From Lottia gigantea (lineage: Eukaryota > Mollusca > Gastropoda > Lottiidae), in contig NW_008709073.1 of the NCBI RefSeq assembly GCF_000327385.1, forward strand, positions 481,402 to 545,401: 64,000 nucleotides of DNA, given 5' to 3'. Below are positions 13,086-23,560 of the stretch, in pieces; position 1 is the stretch's first letter, and the number at the start of each line of letters is the position of its first letter. Made by a program: the position numbers and the translations under genes. Under the pieces are notes generated by a model. The model made no database searches. It was not told the origin of the DNA and saw only the letters and a list, made by a program, of their open reading frames with translations.

Positions 13086-13099
13086 TCATATATTGTTGT

Positions 13100-13757
13100 C
13101 TACTTTTGAGTTCCATTTTTAAGACATTCAATTAAGTGAATTTCTGATAAAGAAAAAGATCGATATTGTTCAATATTTACAATAGGGAACCCTTTAATCT
13201 CTATACCTTCTCCTATCATTTTTCGTTTATCTGTTATCATTACTTCGGGTGTATAAATAGTAACTATTACAGATGCTAATGATATTTCTTCTTTCGAATC
13301 ATTAATCTTATTTTGATGAACTGTAAATTTATTTTTTTTCAATATTAATCTCTATACTACATCTACAAGTATATATACCACCAACTTCTTTATTACTATC
13401 TCCTTCATGACGTGCAATTATTGATGAAAATATTATAAATTCTTTATCTTGTTGACTTTTGTGAATATCAATTGAGGTAAAAAAATCAGGATAATATTTT
13501 TGTACATTGAGTGAAAAACTAGTATTAACAAAATATAGTTTTACATATTCAAAGTCTAATGTTCTTGAAAACGTATAACTCTTTATTGTGTGTGGTTTTT
13601 GTGCAGTTGGATTTCTAATAATGTTCATCGATGGTGAGCTTTCTGTCTTTAATATCATATCAAAATCACCTATTGAAAGAATATCTTTGTCATTGTCTGG
13701 TATTATTGACAATCTAAAGGTGTTTATATATTTTCCATTTGTTTTAATTTCATACAT
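13100..13757 (-). pseudogene. Beta-rich Polinton protein, possible fiber head (fossil)
   Basis: A minus-strand stretch with no familiar motif. The first ~140 residues alternate polar and aromatic residues as in beta sandwiches ('YINTFRLSIIPDNDKDIL', 'EYVKLYFVNTSFSLNV', 'VGGIYTCRCSIEINI'). It lies directly downstream of the fiber-like gene, in the same orientation. An inference worth testing is that it is the receptor-binding head of the fiber or a chaperone for it. Confidence 0.35.
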
Positions 13758-13936
13758 ATGATTAGGCTTGTTGTTTTCATCATTATTTTCAAAATCTTTA
13801 TTTATGTGGCTATATTTTTTTCCTGTTTTAAAACTTCGTTATTAATAGTAGTTATCTGTTCTTGAATCTCACTATCATAAATGTTTTGTATCAGTTGATT
13901 AATATTTGTTAGTTCTTTTTTTAATTCAGTTTTAAA

Positions 13937-15909
13937 TTAAGTTGCTAGAGCAGTTGATTCCTGTTGCCACGTGTCTTCACTTATACCTGGTTTAATATTA
14001 TCTATTAATTGTTTAAGATCTATTTTTTGCTTTGTGACCTTATCATTTAAATTAGATATTAATGATTTTAAATTTTGAAATTGAGTTTTATCTACTACAT
14101 TTAGAAGTTGTTGTTTAATAGCATCTATTTGACTATTATCATTGAGTTTGGTTTCTAATTCAGTTAATTTTTCTTCACTTATACCTGGTTTAATATTATC
14201 TATTAGTTGTTTAAATTCTATTTTTTGTTTTGTAATCTTATCTAAATTAGATAATAATGAACTTAAACTTTCTAACTGAGTTTTATCTACTAGATTGTCT
14301 AATCGTTCTTTAATAGCATCTATTTCACTATTATCATTGAGTTTGGTTTCTAATGCGGCTAATTCATCTTCATTCATACCTTGAATAATATTATCTATTT
14401 TTTGTATTATCTTATCATCTAATTTAGATATTAATGATTTTAAATTTTCTAATTGAGTTTTATCTACTAAATTGAGTAATTGTTTTTGAATAGCATCTAT
14501 TTCACTATTATCATTGAGTTTGGTTTCTAATTCAGTTAATTTTTCTTCACTTATACCTGGTTTAATATTATCTATTAGTTGTTTAAGTTCTATTTTTTGT
14601 TTTGTAATCTTATCTAAATTAGATAATAATGAACTTAAACTTTCTAACTGAGTTTTATCTACTAGATTGTCTAATCGTTCTTTAATAGCATCTATTTCAC
14701 TATTATCATTGAGTTTGGTTTCTAATGCGGCTAATTCATCTTCATTCATACCTTGAATAATATTATCTATTTTTTGTATTATCTTATCATCTAATTTAGA
14801 TATTAATGATTTTAAATTTTCTAATTGAGTTTTATCTACTAAATTGAGTAATTGTTTTTGAATAGCATCTATTTCACTATTATCATTGAGTTTGGTTTCT
14901 AATTCAGTTAATTTTTCTTCACTTATACCTGGTTTAATATTATCTATTAGTTGTTTAAGTTCTATTTTTTGTTTTGTAATCTTATCTAAATTAGATAATA
15001 ATGAACTTAAACTTTCTAACTGAGTTTTATCTACTAGATTGTCTAATCGTTCTTTAATAGCATCTATTTCACTATTATCATTGAGTTTGGTTTCTAATGC
15101 GGCTAATTCATCTTCATTCATACCTTGAATAATATTATCTATTTTTTGTATTATCTTATCATCTAATTTAGATATTAATGATTTTAAATTTTCTAATTGA
15201 GTTTTATCTACTAAATTGAGTAATTGTTTTTGAATTAGTTGTTTAAGGTCTATTTTTAGTTTTGTTATCTTATCATCTAATTTAGATATTAATAATTGTA
15301 AATTTTCTAATTGAGTTTTATCTACTACATTAAGTAATTGTTGTTTAATACCAACCATTTGTTTTTGTATTTCACTATTATCAATAAGTTTAGTTTCTAA
15401 TGTTATTAATTTATCTTCACTTATACCTGGATTAATATTGGCTATTAGTTGTTTAAGATCTATTTTTTGTTTTGTAATCTTATCATCTAAATTAGATATT
15501 AATGAACTTAAAGGTTGTAATTGAGTTTTATCTACTACATTAAGTAATTGTTCTTCAATAAAACTTTTCAAACTTGTTACTTCTTGTTGTAACTTATATC
15601 ATCAATAAAATCTTTATTATTTATTTGTCGTTTGAAGTATCTTTTCACATCGCCTATTCTTTCTTTTAAATGTTCTTTATTTACTTCAATTAAATTTAAT
15701 TGATCCATTAAATATTTCTTGTGAACAGCATCATTATGATTTTCTGGTAACTTTAAATTAGTTCTGGAAAAATTATTCATATCTAAATCACCTTGAAGTG
15801 TGTCTCCAATTTGTTCCACAAAATAAGGTTTTGCTTTATTTATCCATGCTGTTGTGATAGGTTTTTTAGTATCTAAAGGTAAAGAACCTAATCCAAATTT
15901 ATTCGCCAT
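13937..15909 (-). pseudogene. Fiber-like coiled-coil protein of Polinton (fossil)
   Basis: A region of ~650 codons. Its N-terminal part (15577-15909) contains 'GDTLQGDLDMNNF', then 'TNLKLPENHNDAVHKKYL'. This closely parallels the 'GDTMTGDLDMGG..ITNL..P...DAANKKYVD' motif of phage tail fibers. The rest (13937-15571) is a long heptad-rich coiled coil of Leu/Ile/Asp/Lys repeats, such as 'LVDKTQLESLSSLLSNLD'. It contains three nearly identical tandem units of about 372 bp (124 residues). By analogy it would be a trimeric attachment fiber; no enzymatic motif is seen. Confidence 0.6.
14110..15230 (-). repeat. Tandem ~372-bp units in the fiber-like gene
   Basis: Three almost identical consecutive units, each with 'ctaatcgttctttaatagc' (near 14298, 14670 and 15042) and each coding for one ~124-residue coiled-coil block. 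The near identity points to recent unequal exchange or gene conversion that lengthened the fiber. Confidence 0.85.
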
Positions 15910-15919
15910 TTTTATTAAG

Positions 15920-16323
15920 TTAAATTTATTATAATTTCTTCAAATTGTTTTCCTTAACTCAACTGATATAAAACCCAAAGTGAAAGTTGACCACAAAATT
16001 TTTGACCCGGTAATTGAAATTGAAATGTTGAACATTTGATTACTTTTACTAATTGCATTATCTCTTCAGTTGGTTCTAATCCAAAAGAATCGAGGAAATA
16101 AAAGTTATTTAAAGAGTCTTTGTATAAAGCAGAGTGATGAACTCCTTTTTGATCGGAAGTGTATATTTGTTATCACATAAAATTTACCTTTCTTATCCTT
16201 GAGAATATTTATTTCATCTCTCATACAATAATAAAACGGAGATATATTTAACTCATTCGCCCATCTCATAAGTTGAAAGTTTGTAGTGGTATCGGTTCCG
16301 TATTTATCGAGAAAGATATTCAT
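15920..16323 (-). pseudogene. Polinton adenain-like maturation protease (fossil)
   Basis: Remnant of the cysteine protease (C5/Ulp1 fold) that processes capsid proteins in Polintons and adenoviruses. The family-typical N-terminus 'MNIFLDKYGTDTTTNF', followed by 'QLMRWANELNI', is present. 'YFLDSFGLEP', the block around the catalytic Asp, lies near 16080-16110. Its position beside the integrase is typical. Confidence 0.75.
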
Positions 16324-16324
16324 T

Positions 16325-17070
16325 TTAAAAGTCAGTTTTTTGAAGTTCGTTTTGATAGAACCTACCTATGATTTGTTCTTTGTCTTGATCGATTAATTCA
16401 TATGTTGGAGGTGATGTGCTGTTTACTTTATCTACGATAAATATTCCGTTTGTCCAAAATCCAACGTAGCCTTTTTCGAATTTGCTTTTATATTTGAAAA
16501 TACGAACGCGATCTCCGACTTTAAATTTGGGTTTGATATTTAAATTATTCATTTCATTTTCGTAGTTATGTTTTGCATTAATTGACTTTATAATATTTGG
16601 ATTATTTGAGGCTTGTGTTGGTGTGACACCTATAGATGAATGAATTGTGTCATTGTATTCATCTACAACCTCTGGTAATATGTTAAGCCATTTTTGGGAT
16701 TTCAATTCCGTGAACTTTTTGAATAATTTATTATTAAGAGTCCTGTTAAATCTTTCTATTACTACAGCTTTACCTTCGTTATGAGTACTGTAAATTTCAA
16801 ATCCTAGGGATTTCATATTTTTGTTATAAAATTCACTTCCTTTATCTACCCATAACTTTTGAGGTCGTCTGTTGGATTGTTTCATTATTGTTTCAAATGA
16901 GTGTTTGACTGATAATCCTGTTTTGTTTTTGAGAGGAATAACCCAAGTATATCTTGTGTACAAATCTATAACTGTTAATTAATATTTATATCCTCTTTCG
17001 ACTGGCATATTAATTAAATCTGCTGACCATATTTCATCTTTATCAAACACTTTGACTTGTGTTTGTTTTT
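16325..17070 (-). pseudogene. Polinton retroviral-type integrase (fossil)
   Basis: DDE integrase (rve) that inserts Polinton DNA. A long frame (16325-16963, 212 aa) shows 'LWVDKGSEFYNKNM' with the second catalytic Asp, then 'VIERFNRTLNNKLFKKF' with the catalytic-Glu helix. 'SSIGVTPTQA' and a C-terminal chromo/SH3-like region with 'FKVGDRVRIFKYKSKFEKGY' follow. The N-terminal zinc-binding part lies toward 17070. It is one of the best preserved Polinton genes in the window. Confidence 0.85.
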
Positions 17071-17480
17071 TCTAAATTCTTTGTGTATTTCATCTGCTAT
17101 TCCCATACCCATTTTCATCTTTGCTTTCAAGAGTTTAATGATTAATGTTCTTTGAATTCTCTCTTTAAAAGTTAGATTTGGAATATTTTCAAGTTCGATT
17201 ATCATTTGTTTGTCTGCTTCGTGTCTGGATGTTATGTCTCTATTTCTGTATAGTATGTCGTGTTTAAGTGCTGCTGCATCAACTCTATTAACAGGTTCTT
17301 CACCTGGTTTGGGTTTATCGTTTTGGTCTAATCGCAGATCTAACCTTGTACCTGGACCAGTTTAATCATGACCGGGAAGATGTTTTTCTCCGGGGTATTT
17401 TGCCCAAGGAAATCCGGGAAGAGAACCTAATGATTTTTGAATGTCGGAACCGAAATAAGTTTTAGGAGTTTGAGCAATTA
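17070..17480 (-). pseudogene. Parvovirus-PLA2-like Polinton protein (fossil)
   Basis: The minus strand carries 'PVNRVDAAALKHDILY', with the His-Asp pair seen in secreted and parvoviral VP1 phospholipase A2 folds, preceded by a Gly-rich 'FPWAKYPG..LPGH' stretch resembling the calcium loop region. A basic helical part ('IKLLKAKMKMGMG') follows. PLA2-like genes near the integrase are known from some Polintons and may act in membrane escape during entry. Catalytic ability is not established. Confidence 0.6.
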
Positions 17481-17519
17481 TCATTGACATTTGTATCCAA
17501 TAATTTTAAAACCTTTTCC

Positions 17520-17778
17520 TTTTCTTTTTTGTTGTTCTATTCTCCTGTTTCGTAGTTCTCTTATTTGCTGTAATTCTTTCAATTCATCAGACTTTTTCAC
17601 AGCATCGTTTTTTTGAATTCCTTGCTTTTGCTACAGATCCAAGAGCTTGCGTTCCAGAAGAAATAAGGGATTTGTTGTTTGAGACAAAGTTGGCTACTTT
17701 TGGGATAAGAGATGATAGAGCTGAGAAGAATCCGTTTCCTTCGAATTTGTGTTGTTCGTGTTTTAAAATTAAACTCAT
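17520..17778 (-). pseudogene. Small basic p6/pX-like Polinton protein (fossil)
   Basis: A short minus-strand frame starting 'MSLILKHEQHKFEGNGFF' and then 'SALSSLIPKVANFVSNNKSL'. It has an amphipathic helix, a Ser/Gly stretch and a basic tail. It resembles adenovirus-like core or minor capsid proteins (pX/pVI class) that sit beside the protease and integrase in Polintons. The assignment is by size, composition and position. Confidence 0.4.
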
Positions 17779-17920
17779 TCTGTTTTTAAATGAGTTAATT
17801 TGAAGATATTATTGGCCTGGGGCGCTTGGGGGTTGGTAAACTTTTTAGGCTCTGGATTTATTAACTGGGTGCCTGGTGAGGTTGTTTGTTTGGTGGCCTT
17901 GCGGGCGCTGCAAGCAAAAG

Positions 17921-18015
17921 AGTAGTATAAGANNNNNNNNNNNNNNNNNNNNNNNNNNNNNNNNNNNNNNNNNNNNNNNNNNAAGTGCCCCCTATCTATA
18001 TACTCTTATACTACT
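17921..18015. repeat. Inverted repeat around an assembly gap
   Basis: 'agtagtataaga' (17921-17932) faces its exact reverse complement 'tcttatactact' (18004-18015) across 50 N (17933-17982). A palindrome or a pair of facing transposon termini would explain why assembly failed here. This is where a Polinton terminus would be expected. Confidence 0.7.
17933..17982. other. Assembly gap (50 N)
   Basis: A run of exactly 50 N, so probably a gap of unknown size rather than 50 missing bases. Confidence 0.95.
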
Positions 18016-18965
18016 CACCATCCATCCTGAAATATTGAAAGCATTTGCGAGTATGAATAGCCAAACAGCGAACCTTTCCATAACACACGAAAAGCCTAAT
18101 CTCACACGTGTGGAACGTGAAGCGTTAAACTTACTTAAGAAAGACGATAGCATTGTTATTAAAAAGAGTGACAAAGGTTCATGTTGTGTTAAGGAGTGCT
18201 CCATGTCTCTTTATATCAGAAACTCATAATTTTGTAAGCAACTCTACGAATAAAAGATACCCGATCCAGGAACATCTAACGCGTGAACTTTCGAATGTAA
18301 TATATTTAATTTCATGCAAGAAATGTCCCAAACAATATGTAAGAGAAACTAAGAATAATTTACGAACTCGTTTTAATGCTCATAGGTCAGATATCAAATT
18401 AAAGAAAGACAAGCCTGTTTCTAATCATTTCAACCTTGACGACCATTTAAAAGACGATCTCACCCTAATCCCAATTGAGCGCATAGAAATTGACTTGCCC
18501 GAAGATGAAACTTCCAAATTCCATCAATCTAGGGAAGCCCATTGGATTGAGACATTGAATACAGCAAGACCTATAGGACTAAATATTCACCATAATGTAG
18601 GCATAGCGCCCTTTGTTGTCCGTTCAATACAACCAGCAACGAGCAAGCAAGATAGTTCATGCCCACTATAAGAACCTTCAAGAGAAATTCCTCCATGTCT
18701 ATAAGCAGAAAATGATAGTTGCATATTCAAAAAATAAGAACTTAAATGATAATATTGTTCATAGTAAACTAAAAACAATCAGTACATAACAGATACTATA
18801 TTTCTCGCCCATTGGCCGAGTTATTTATTCTAATTTCAGATCAGAATCAGGACAGAAGAAAACCCAATATCTAGACCCTTTATCCTAATTTCTAAATAAA
18901 GTGTCTGCTCCACCCTAGGCCTGTACATTTGGGAGAATCAAACCCTACCTTCCCCGAAATCCAAG
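18016..18965 (+). mobile_element. Penelope-like element (Neptune-type), internally deleted
   Basis: The left part encodes the N-terminal reverse-transcriptase flank ('PNLTRVEREALNLLKKDDSI', 'VIKKSDKGSCCV'). It then jumps to the C-terminal linker and the GIY-YIG endonuclease ('NVIYLISCKKCPKQYV', 'LRTRFNAHRSDIKL'). Compared with the copy at 47741-49491 the whole RT core is deleted. The 3' part (18153-18671 and the untranslated tail) is nearly identical to that copy, ending in the shared 'aggcctgtacatttggga...ccccgaaatcc' terminus. It begins directly beside the assembly-gap palindrome. Confidence 0.85.
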
Positions 18966-19095
18966 ATCCTCTTCACATGTATACCCATCTCAAATAAAAT
19001 CTCAAAGAAAGCACACCAGAACCAGAATCAACAGCGCAACAATCTTACCACCACCCTACAAAGAAGAACTTCCAACCAGTTGATAATCTTCATTG

Positions 19096-19330
19096 GTCTC
19101 CAGAAACAGCAAAGAGTATTTATTTGTTTTGGATAAACCAGCTTCAAGCATCAAGTAAATCTTTAAACTAATTACTGGGGATAAAAATACTGAGGCCACC
19201 GCTAGGCCAAACTGTAGTAAACTTGAGCCGCAAAATTCTCACACCCCTCCAGCATTCAATCTTAGACCGTGGACTTAAGTTTATTCCGACACTGAAGATA
19301 GCCAAATTATTACTTGATACATGTAAAAAT
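19096..19330 (+). mobile_element. Penelope-like 5' coding fragment
   Basis: The plus strand reads 'VVNLSRKILTPLQHSILDRG' and then 'LKFIPTLKIAK', which matches the N-terminal 'NLS..LT..Q...L..GL.F.P' block ahead of the RT in Penelope-like elements. It follows the 3' end of the 18016-18965 copy in the same orientation, as in the tandem partial copies typical of this group. Confidence 0.6.
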
Positions 19331-19748
19331 CTTTGTTAATTGTTGATTTTAATTATTAATTATAATGTTAAAGAAGTTTAAAGATCTTGCAATATTATTG
19401 AAAGAAAAAATTTTGATTTTTAAATTGGAATACTGTGTTTTGACTCTTTTATTCAAAGTCCACCCTGTTTCCATGGTAACAACAGCAATCTTATTGTGGT
19501 AATTCATTGAAGATCACATTGTTTTTGCAAACTTTCAAATGTGGCCTTTCAAAAAATCCATTGGTTTTGGGGTTTATGGTATTTTAAAATTTTAAAATTT
19601 GTATATGCTTCCCAGACTTTGATTGTTTTCTAAAATAAAGTGTATTCCTCAACTAAATATTACATAAAAAAACTGTAGTCTGAAAGGGTTAAACACTAGT
19701 CTTTTATCATAAAAGAACATACTGCAGCACGGAGACAACAAAGATACC
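19331..19748. other. Intron sequence, nothing recognised
   Basis: AT-rich intron without coding signal or a repeat family that I can name. Confidence 0.4.
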
Positions 19749-19872
19749 GACACAATATTGTCTTTCCTAATCGGACGTAATCCATTTCTCAAAGATGAAC
19801 CTCTGAGGAATGTTGAAACTGGTGTGACCGCTAAGGCAGAAGTAGATGTCCATCTAGCAGAAGCAGTTTGAA
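19749..19872 (+). pseudogene. Fragment of a multicopy PIN-like gene, 5' part
   Basis: Reads 'LSFLIGRNPFLKDEPLRN', then 'VETGVTAKAEVDVHLAEAV', and stops. I recall the '(N/D)PF...LRNxETGV' block from large uncharacterised invertebrate protein families that also carry the 'DTDLLVLL' and 'ITGCDTTS' blocks found further downstream here. It is disrupted by repeat sequence at ~19900-20160. No annotated function is known to me. Confidence 0.45.
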
Positions 19873-19899
19873 ACAGAAACAAACAGTGGACAAGCTTAA

Positions 19900-20165
19900 T
19901 TTTAAAAGAAGTTCCTAAGTAGTTACAAATTTAAACTTGACTACTGTCTCATCAATCCCAATGCTCACACCAACTTTCATAAAAATCCATTGAAAATTGT
20001 AGCTTGGGTTGTGCCCACAACAAAATTTTGATGCGAGTTTAACAAGTCAAGGGTAATAACTAAAAAAACCTTCATCAAAAAATCATCAAATGTGAACTTG
20101 AATCCCAATGCTTACACCAAGTTTCTTATATAATTGTGTGAATAAGCAAACGTTCATCGATGTTA
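19900..20165 (+). repeat. Pearl-like core repeat fragment
   Basis: Core units with 'cccaatgctcacaccaactttcat', 'attgaaaattgtagctt' and 'aagtcaagggtaataact', matching 59280-59700. Neither terminus is present. It splits the PIN-like pseudogene. Confidence 0.65.
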
Positions 20166-20220
20166 TATTCAAACATCTTGAGGAAAGTGGGTGTAAAACT
20201 GTTCATTAAGACAGAGATGC

Positions 20221-20890
20221 TGATTTTGATTGATTGTACAGTGCTCTATGATTTTCCCTACTGTCTTGATTGGTGATGATACTGACCTTCTCGTTCTCCT
20301 TTGCATACATGTTCAAATGGATGCACAAGATATTTTCTTCAAATCAGAAACAAAAACAACGTAAGCAGTAAAACTTTGGAGAAAACGTTTTGGGTACAGA
20401 AATATGTGAGATATTACCATTTTTGCATTCTATTACTGGTTGCCATACGTCATCAAGACATTTTGGCATTGAAGAGGGTTCTGGATTAAAGAAGTTAATA
20501 TCTAGCATATATTTCCATGAACAAGCTAAGCATTTTGATGGTGCAGCAATAAAGTCAGATGTTATAACGAACATATACTGGTTGTCATTTACAATGGTCA
20601 AGAAACTGATAATCTAAATAGTCTACGAAATCAGAAATTTCGGACTAAGGTCAATACCAATATTCCATCCGTTATCGAGATACATTCCCTCCCTGCTACA
20701 TCTTCAGCAGCCAAGTCTGTCAGTGTGTGAAGCTATCTTCGAAAACATGGCAATGGAAAACTAAAGACACGGAGATACAGAGTTGTAACTGTAGAAAGAA
20801 TGGCCTCGAATCTTCGTCCATCTTCTTGTGGACATTGTGAAGGACCGAATTGTACAAACTCTTGATATTGGTGAATTAGAAACTGATTTT
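20221..20890 (+). pseudogene. Fragment of a multicopy PIN-like gene, 3' part
   Basis: Reads 'DDTDLLVLLCIHVQMDAQDI' and then 'FFKSETKT'. After a frame change it continues 'EICEILPFLHSITGCHTSSR' and then 'HFGIEEGSGLKKLISS'. Further on comes a third stretch, 'IHSLPATSSAAKSVSVCEAI'. The acidic 'DTDLLVLL' block resembles the metal-binding edge of PIN/FEN-type nuclease folds, which is an inference. At least three frames are used and stops intervene, so it is dead. It may be a processed or transposon-carried copy rather than part of the surrounding gene. Confidence 0.5.
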
Positions 20891-20925
20891 TGCATACAGT
20901 CTTCTATTAAAAAAAAGATAGCTTG

Positions 20926-21511
20926 CAAGTCCTTAGTGGCTTAATAATGAATTTTCAAATAATCTTAAAATCGTCTATAAGTCAAGGCAAAAAACCTGAA
21001 ACAGTTCATCAAGTTATTATCAAATTCAAACATGAACAATGTCTCATCACTGTACACACAAGGGCAATAACTCGGAAACTGTTCATTCGATTATTACCAA
21101 TTTCTACCTTGACCAAGATCTCATATCTGCATATCTAGTTTCATCAAGATTGGATAAAAACTATAGTCTCTATCGTGCCTGCAAGCCGAATTTGACAAGT
21201 TTTTACTAATTCAAACTTGACTGAGATCTCATCAACATATACATGCATACCTAGTTTCATCTAGCTTGGATAAAAACTGTAGTCTCTATCCTGCCTATAA
21301 GCCAAATCTGACAATTTTACTAAGTCAAGGGCAATAACTCTCCATCCAATTATTACCAATTTTGAACTTGACTGAGATCTTATCAACATATACATGCATA
21401 CCAAGTTTCATTAAGAACTGTAGCCTCTATCGCACCTACAAGAAATGTGAACAAACGGACCAACGGACCGGGGCATTGGCAATATACGTCCACATTTCCA
21501 TGTGGGCGTAT
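20926..21511 (+). mobile_element. Pearl-like non-autonomous element
   Basis: Starts 'agatagcttgcaag', joined directly to 'tccttagtggcttaataatga' with part of the usual 5' end deleted. It contains about four core units with 'aagtcaagggcaataactc' and 'catgcataccaagtttcat'. It ends with 'ggcaatatacgtccacattt' and the hairpin partner 'ccatgtgggcgtat'. Confidence 0.75.
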
Positions 21512-21922
21512 AAAAAGAAATACCACGCCTACTGGATCTAACTATTCAAATCACCAAAAATTTGAAAAATGAAAAAAGGTTACCATGGCAACACTTAATT
21601 TCAACTATATATATATCCATTTATTTATTTTAACTGTTTTCAAATTTGTATATAATTCAAAGTTGAATACCAAGATTACCATGAAATGATTATTCTTTAA
21701 TTCTTTAATAAAAGTTAAATTTTTTACATTTGAATATCTATAGCGACTTTTTTCCTGTTAAATATAACATATATTTTTGAATTCAAAAATGCTTTCAATG
21801 TAAACAATAATATCTTCCGCTCTTCAGTACTTGAATGGCAGCGGACGGCAAGTGACACAAACAGCAAGGATAGATAACCCAATGGTACTTTTGTACAAAA
21901 AAGGTCTAAGCATTAAACTTAC
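21512..21922. other. Intron sequence downstream of exon 4
   Basis: Unremarkable AT-rich intron containing 'gttaccatggcaaca'. No element was recognised before the splice donor. Confidence 0.4.
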
Positions 21923-21986
21923 TCATTAAACATTCTGTCTGGGTGATCAAATTTACCATTTTGTAAACATAACACATATTCTGGTG
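21923..21986 (-). CDS. NSMAF: BEACH-domain exon 4 of window (NSMAF/FAN-like)
   Basis: This 64-bp exon has the acceptor ttttcag and the donor gtaagt. With the carried-over G it reads APEYVLCLQNGKFDHPDRMF and then N. The 'CLQNGKFDHPDRMF' block follows the 'HYSTPGY' block directly in BEACH domains, as it does here across the spliced junction. It ends with GA, which is completed by T of the next exon to give Asp. The preceding intron is about 19.7 kb and contains the whole BEL/LINE/Penelope/Harbinger nest. The following intron is about 16.9 kb and contains the Polinton. Confidence 0.9.
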
Positions 21987-22179
21987 CTGAAAAGAAATTA
22001 CAATCTGATTAAATTGCAAATATGGATTTTTGGATTCCAGCTTGCCATTTAAATCATGACAAAAATGTTATAAAAAATATTGATTTTCAAGTCAATACAT
22101 CTCATTTAAAGATTAACCCACTTCATTTTTGGCAGAAACAATGAATCAATCAGATGGAAATTGGACAGAACAAAATTTT

Positions 22180-22282
22180 GAAATGAAATGAACGTTGTTT
22201 TCAGTTCTGTTCTGCACCTGCATGGTCTAATGAAGACAGGCAACTCCATGCAGCATGCAGTGAGGGAAATTTTGCCAGGACA
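22180..22282 (-). repeat. SINE-like short retroposon, copy 1
   Basis: About 103 bp matching 44299-44408: an 'aaatgaaatgaa' stretch, 'tctgcacc', 'ggtctaatgaagacaggcaa', 'tgagggaaattttgccagga'. It stops exactly where BEL/Pao LTR sequence begins, so it marks the broken left edge of that element. Confidence 0.65.
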
Positions 22283-22433
22283 GTCCTGATTTTAATAATA
22301 ATTTATAAACCAACAACAAGTGTCGTATTTAAAACATTATATTGTGCAACACGAGACAGATGAGTTGCTGACTTTTATATTTTCTTGTTGAAAAAAACAA
22401 AAACTGAATTTGTAAGTACGTATTCGATTTACA

Positions 22434-23560
22434 ATGAGTGAAACAGATAAAGATCAACCAGTAGATGCTGTTGAATGCTGTTTACCAGCAGCAGCAAAAA
22501 TTAGAGGTGGGCATATGTCTTTTGCAAGACGAATTACGCATATTGTGTATACTTCTGTGGGCGCATATTTTCTGCAGAGTATGAAAATTTGGAAGGTTGT
22601 TGAATTTCCTTAGTTTGATTCCTATATCGAAAAGATGTTAGAATTGATGGATGATGAAGAAGAGATTATGGGTGGAATCCAGTGAATTCTCAGATGAAAT
22701 TAATAGAATTCTTTTGAAAATTAAATAAGCATTAGAGAACACAAGAAATGGGCATCTTTCTGGGATAGTTTCCAGGCAGCTGTAGGCCAAAGTGACGCTT
22801 CAAAGGTGGAAAAACTCAATTATTTAAAAAGCTTATTAGATGGTTCTACCTCAGCCTGCATCAATGGTCTCCAACTTACAGAAGCCAATTATGATTATGC
22901 AGTGAAACTATTAAATGACAGGTTCACAGATAAACAAATGTCTATTTCTGCTCATGTCGAAGAACTCATTAATTTAAAAGCAGTTGTGAATGAATCAAAT
23001 GTAAAAGGCCTTAGAAAACTGTATGATGTCATTGAGATTCAAATAAGAAATTTAAAGTCCTAAGGCATAGAGTCAGATTCATATGGTGTGCTTATACCAC
23101 TAATAATGAGCAGTATTCCAGATGCATTGAAGTTGTTGATTAGTAGATGTTTGGAGAATTGGTATATAGAAGATGTTTTAGAAATGATGTTTTAGAAATT
23201 ATGAAGGGAGAATTAGAAGCTAGAGAGAGATTTAGTGTTGGGCTTATGAAGAACAGTTCTGCAAAATCTACAACTACCAATCATTACAGCCCTCAGTATA
23301 AAAGTAGAACTGCATCAACGATTATGTTCCATTTTGTGTATTTTGCAGACAACCACATTTACCAGTAAACTGTCCAACAGTAACTGATGTATCTTCACAT
23401 AAGTCTATTTTAAGGCAAAAGGCCAAGTGTTTTTTATGTTTAAAGTCTAGACATATTATTCGTAATAGTCCAGACAAAGATTATAAATGTTTTAATTGTG
23501 GTGATAGACACAATAAAGCTATATGTGCATCTCAGAGTAAAAGTAGCAATTCTCATAGTG
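22434..23560 (+). pseudogene. BEL/Pao gag part (fossil)
   Basis: DUF1759-type gag typical of BEL/Pao: 'FWDSFQAAVGQSDASKVEKL', 'YLKSLLDGSTSACI', 'LRKLYDVIEIQIRNLKS', followed by CCHC-type knuckles ('CFLCLKSRHI', 'CFNCGDRHNKAIC'). Confidence 0.85.

Larger units (their letters stand above)
6634..17932. mobile_element. Polinton (Maverick), truncated and broken
   Basis: A fossil Polinton: a large self-synthesising DNA transposon with virus-like genes. From left to right it carries a packaging ATPase, two capsid-type or uncharacterised genes on the plus strand, and then on the minus strand DNA polymerase B, a hydrophobic protein, a head or knob candidate, a fiber-like coiled-coil protein, an adenain-like protease, a retroviral-type integrase, a PLA2-like gene and a small basic protein. 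The left terminus is absent at a family C repeat. The right side runs to an assembly gap. A pearl-like element (7155-7762) is inserted in it. It is clearly broken, with more than ten breaks spread over most genes, though a few frames are still long. It is old but not ancient. Confidence 0.9.
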
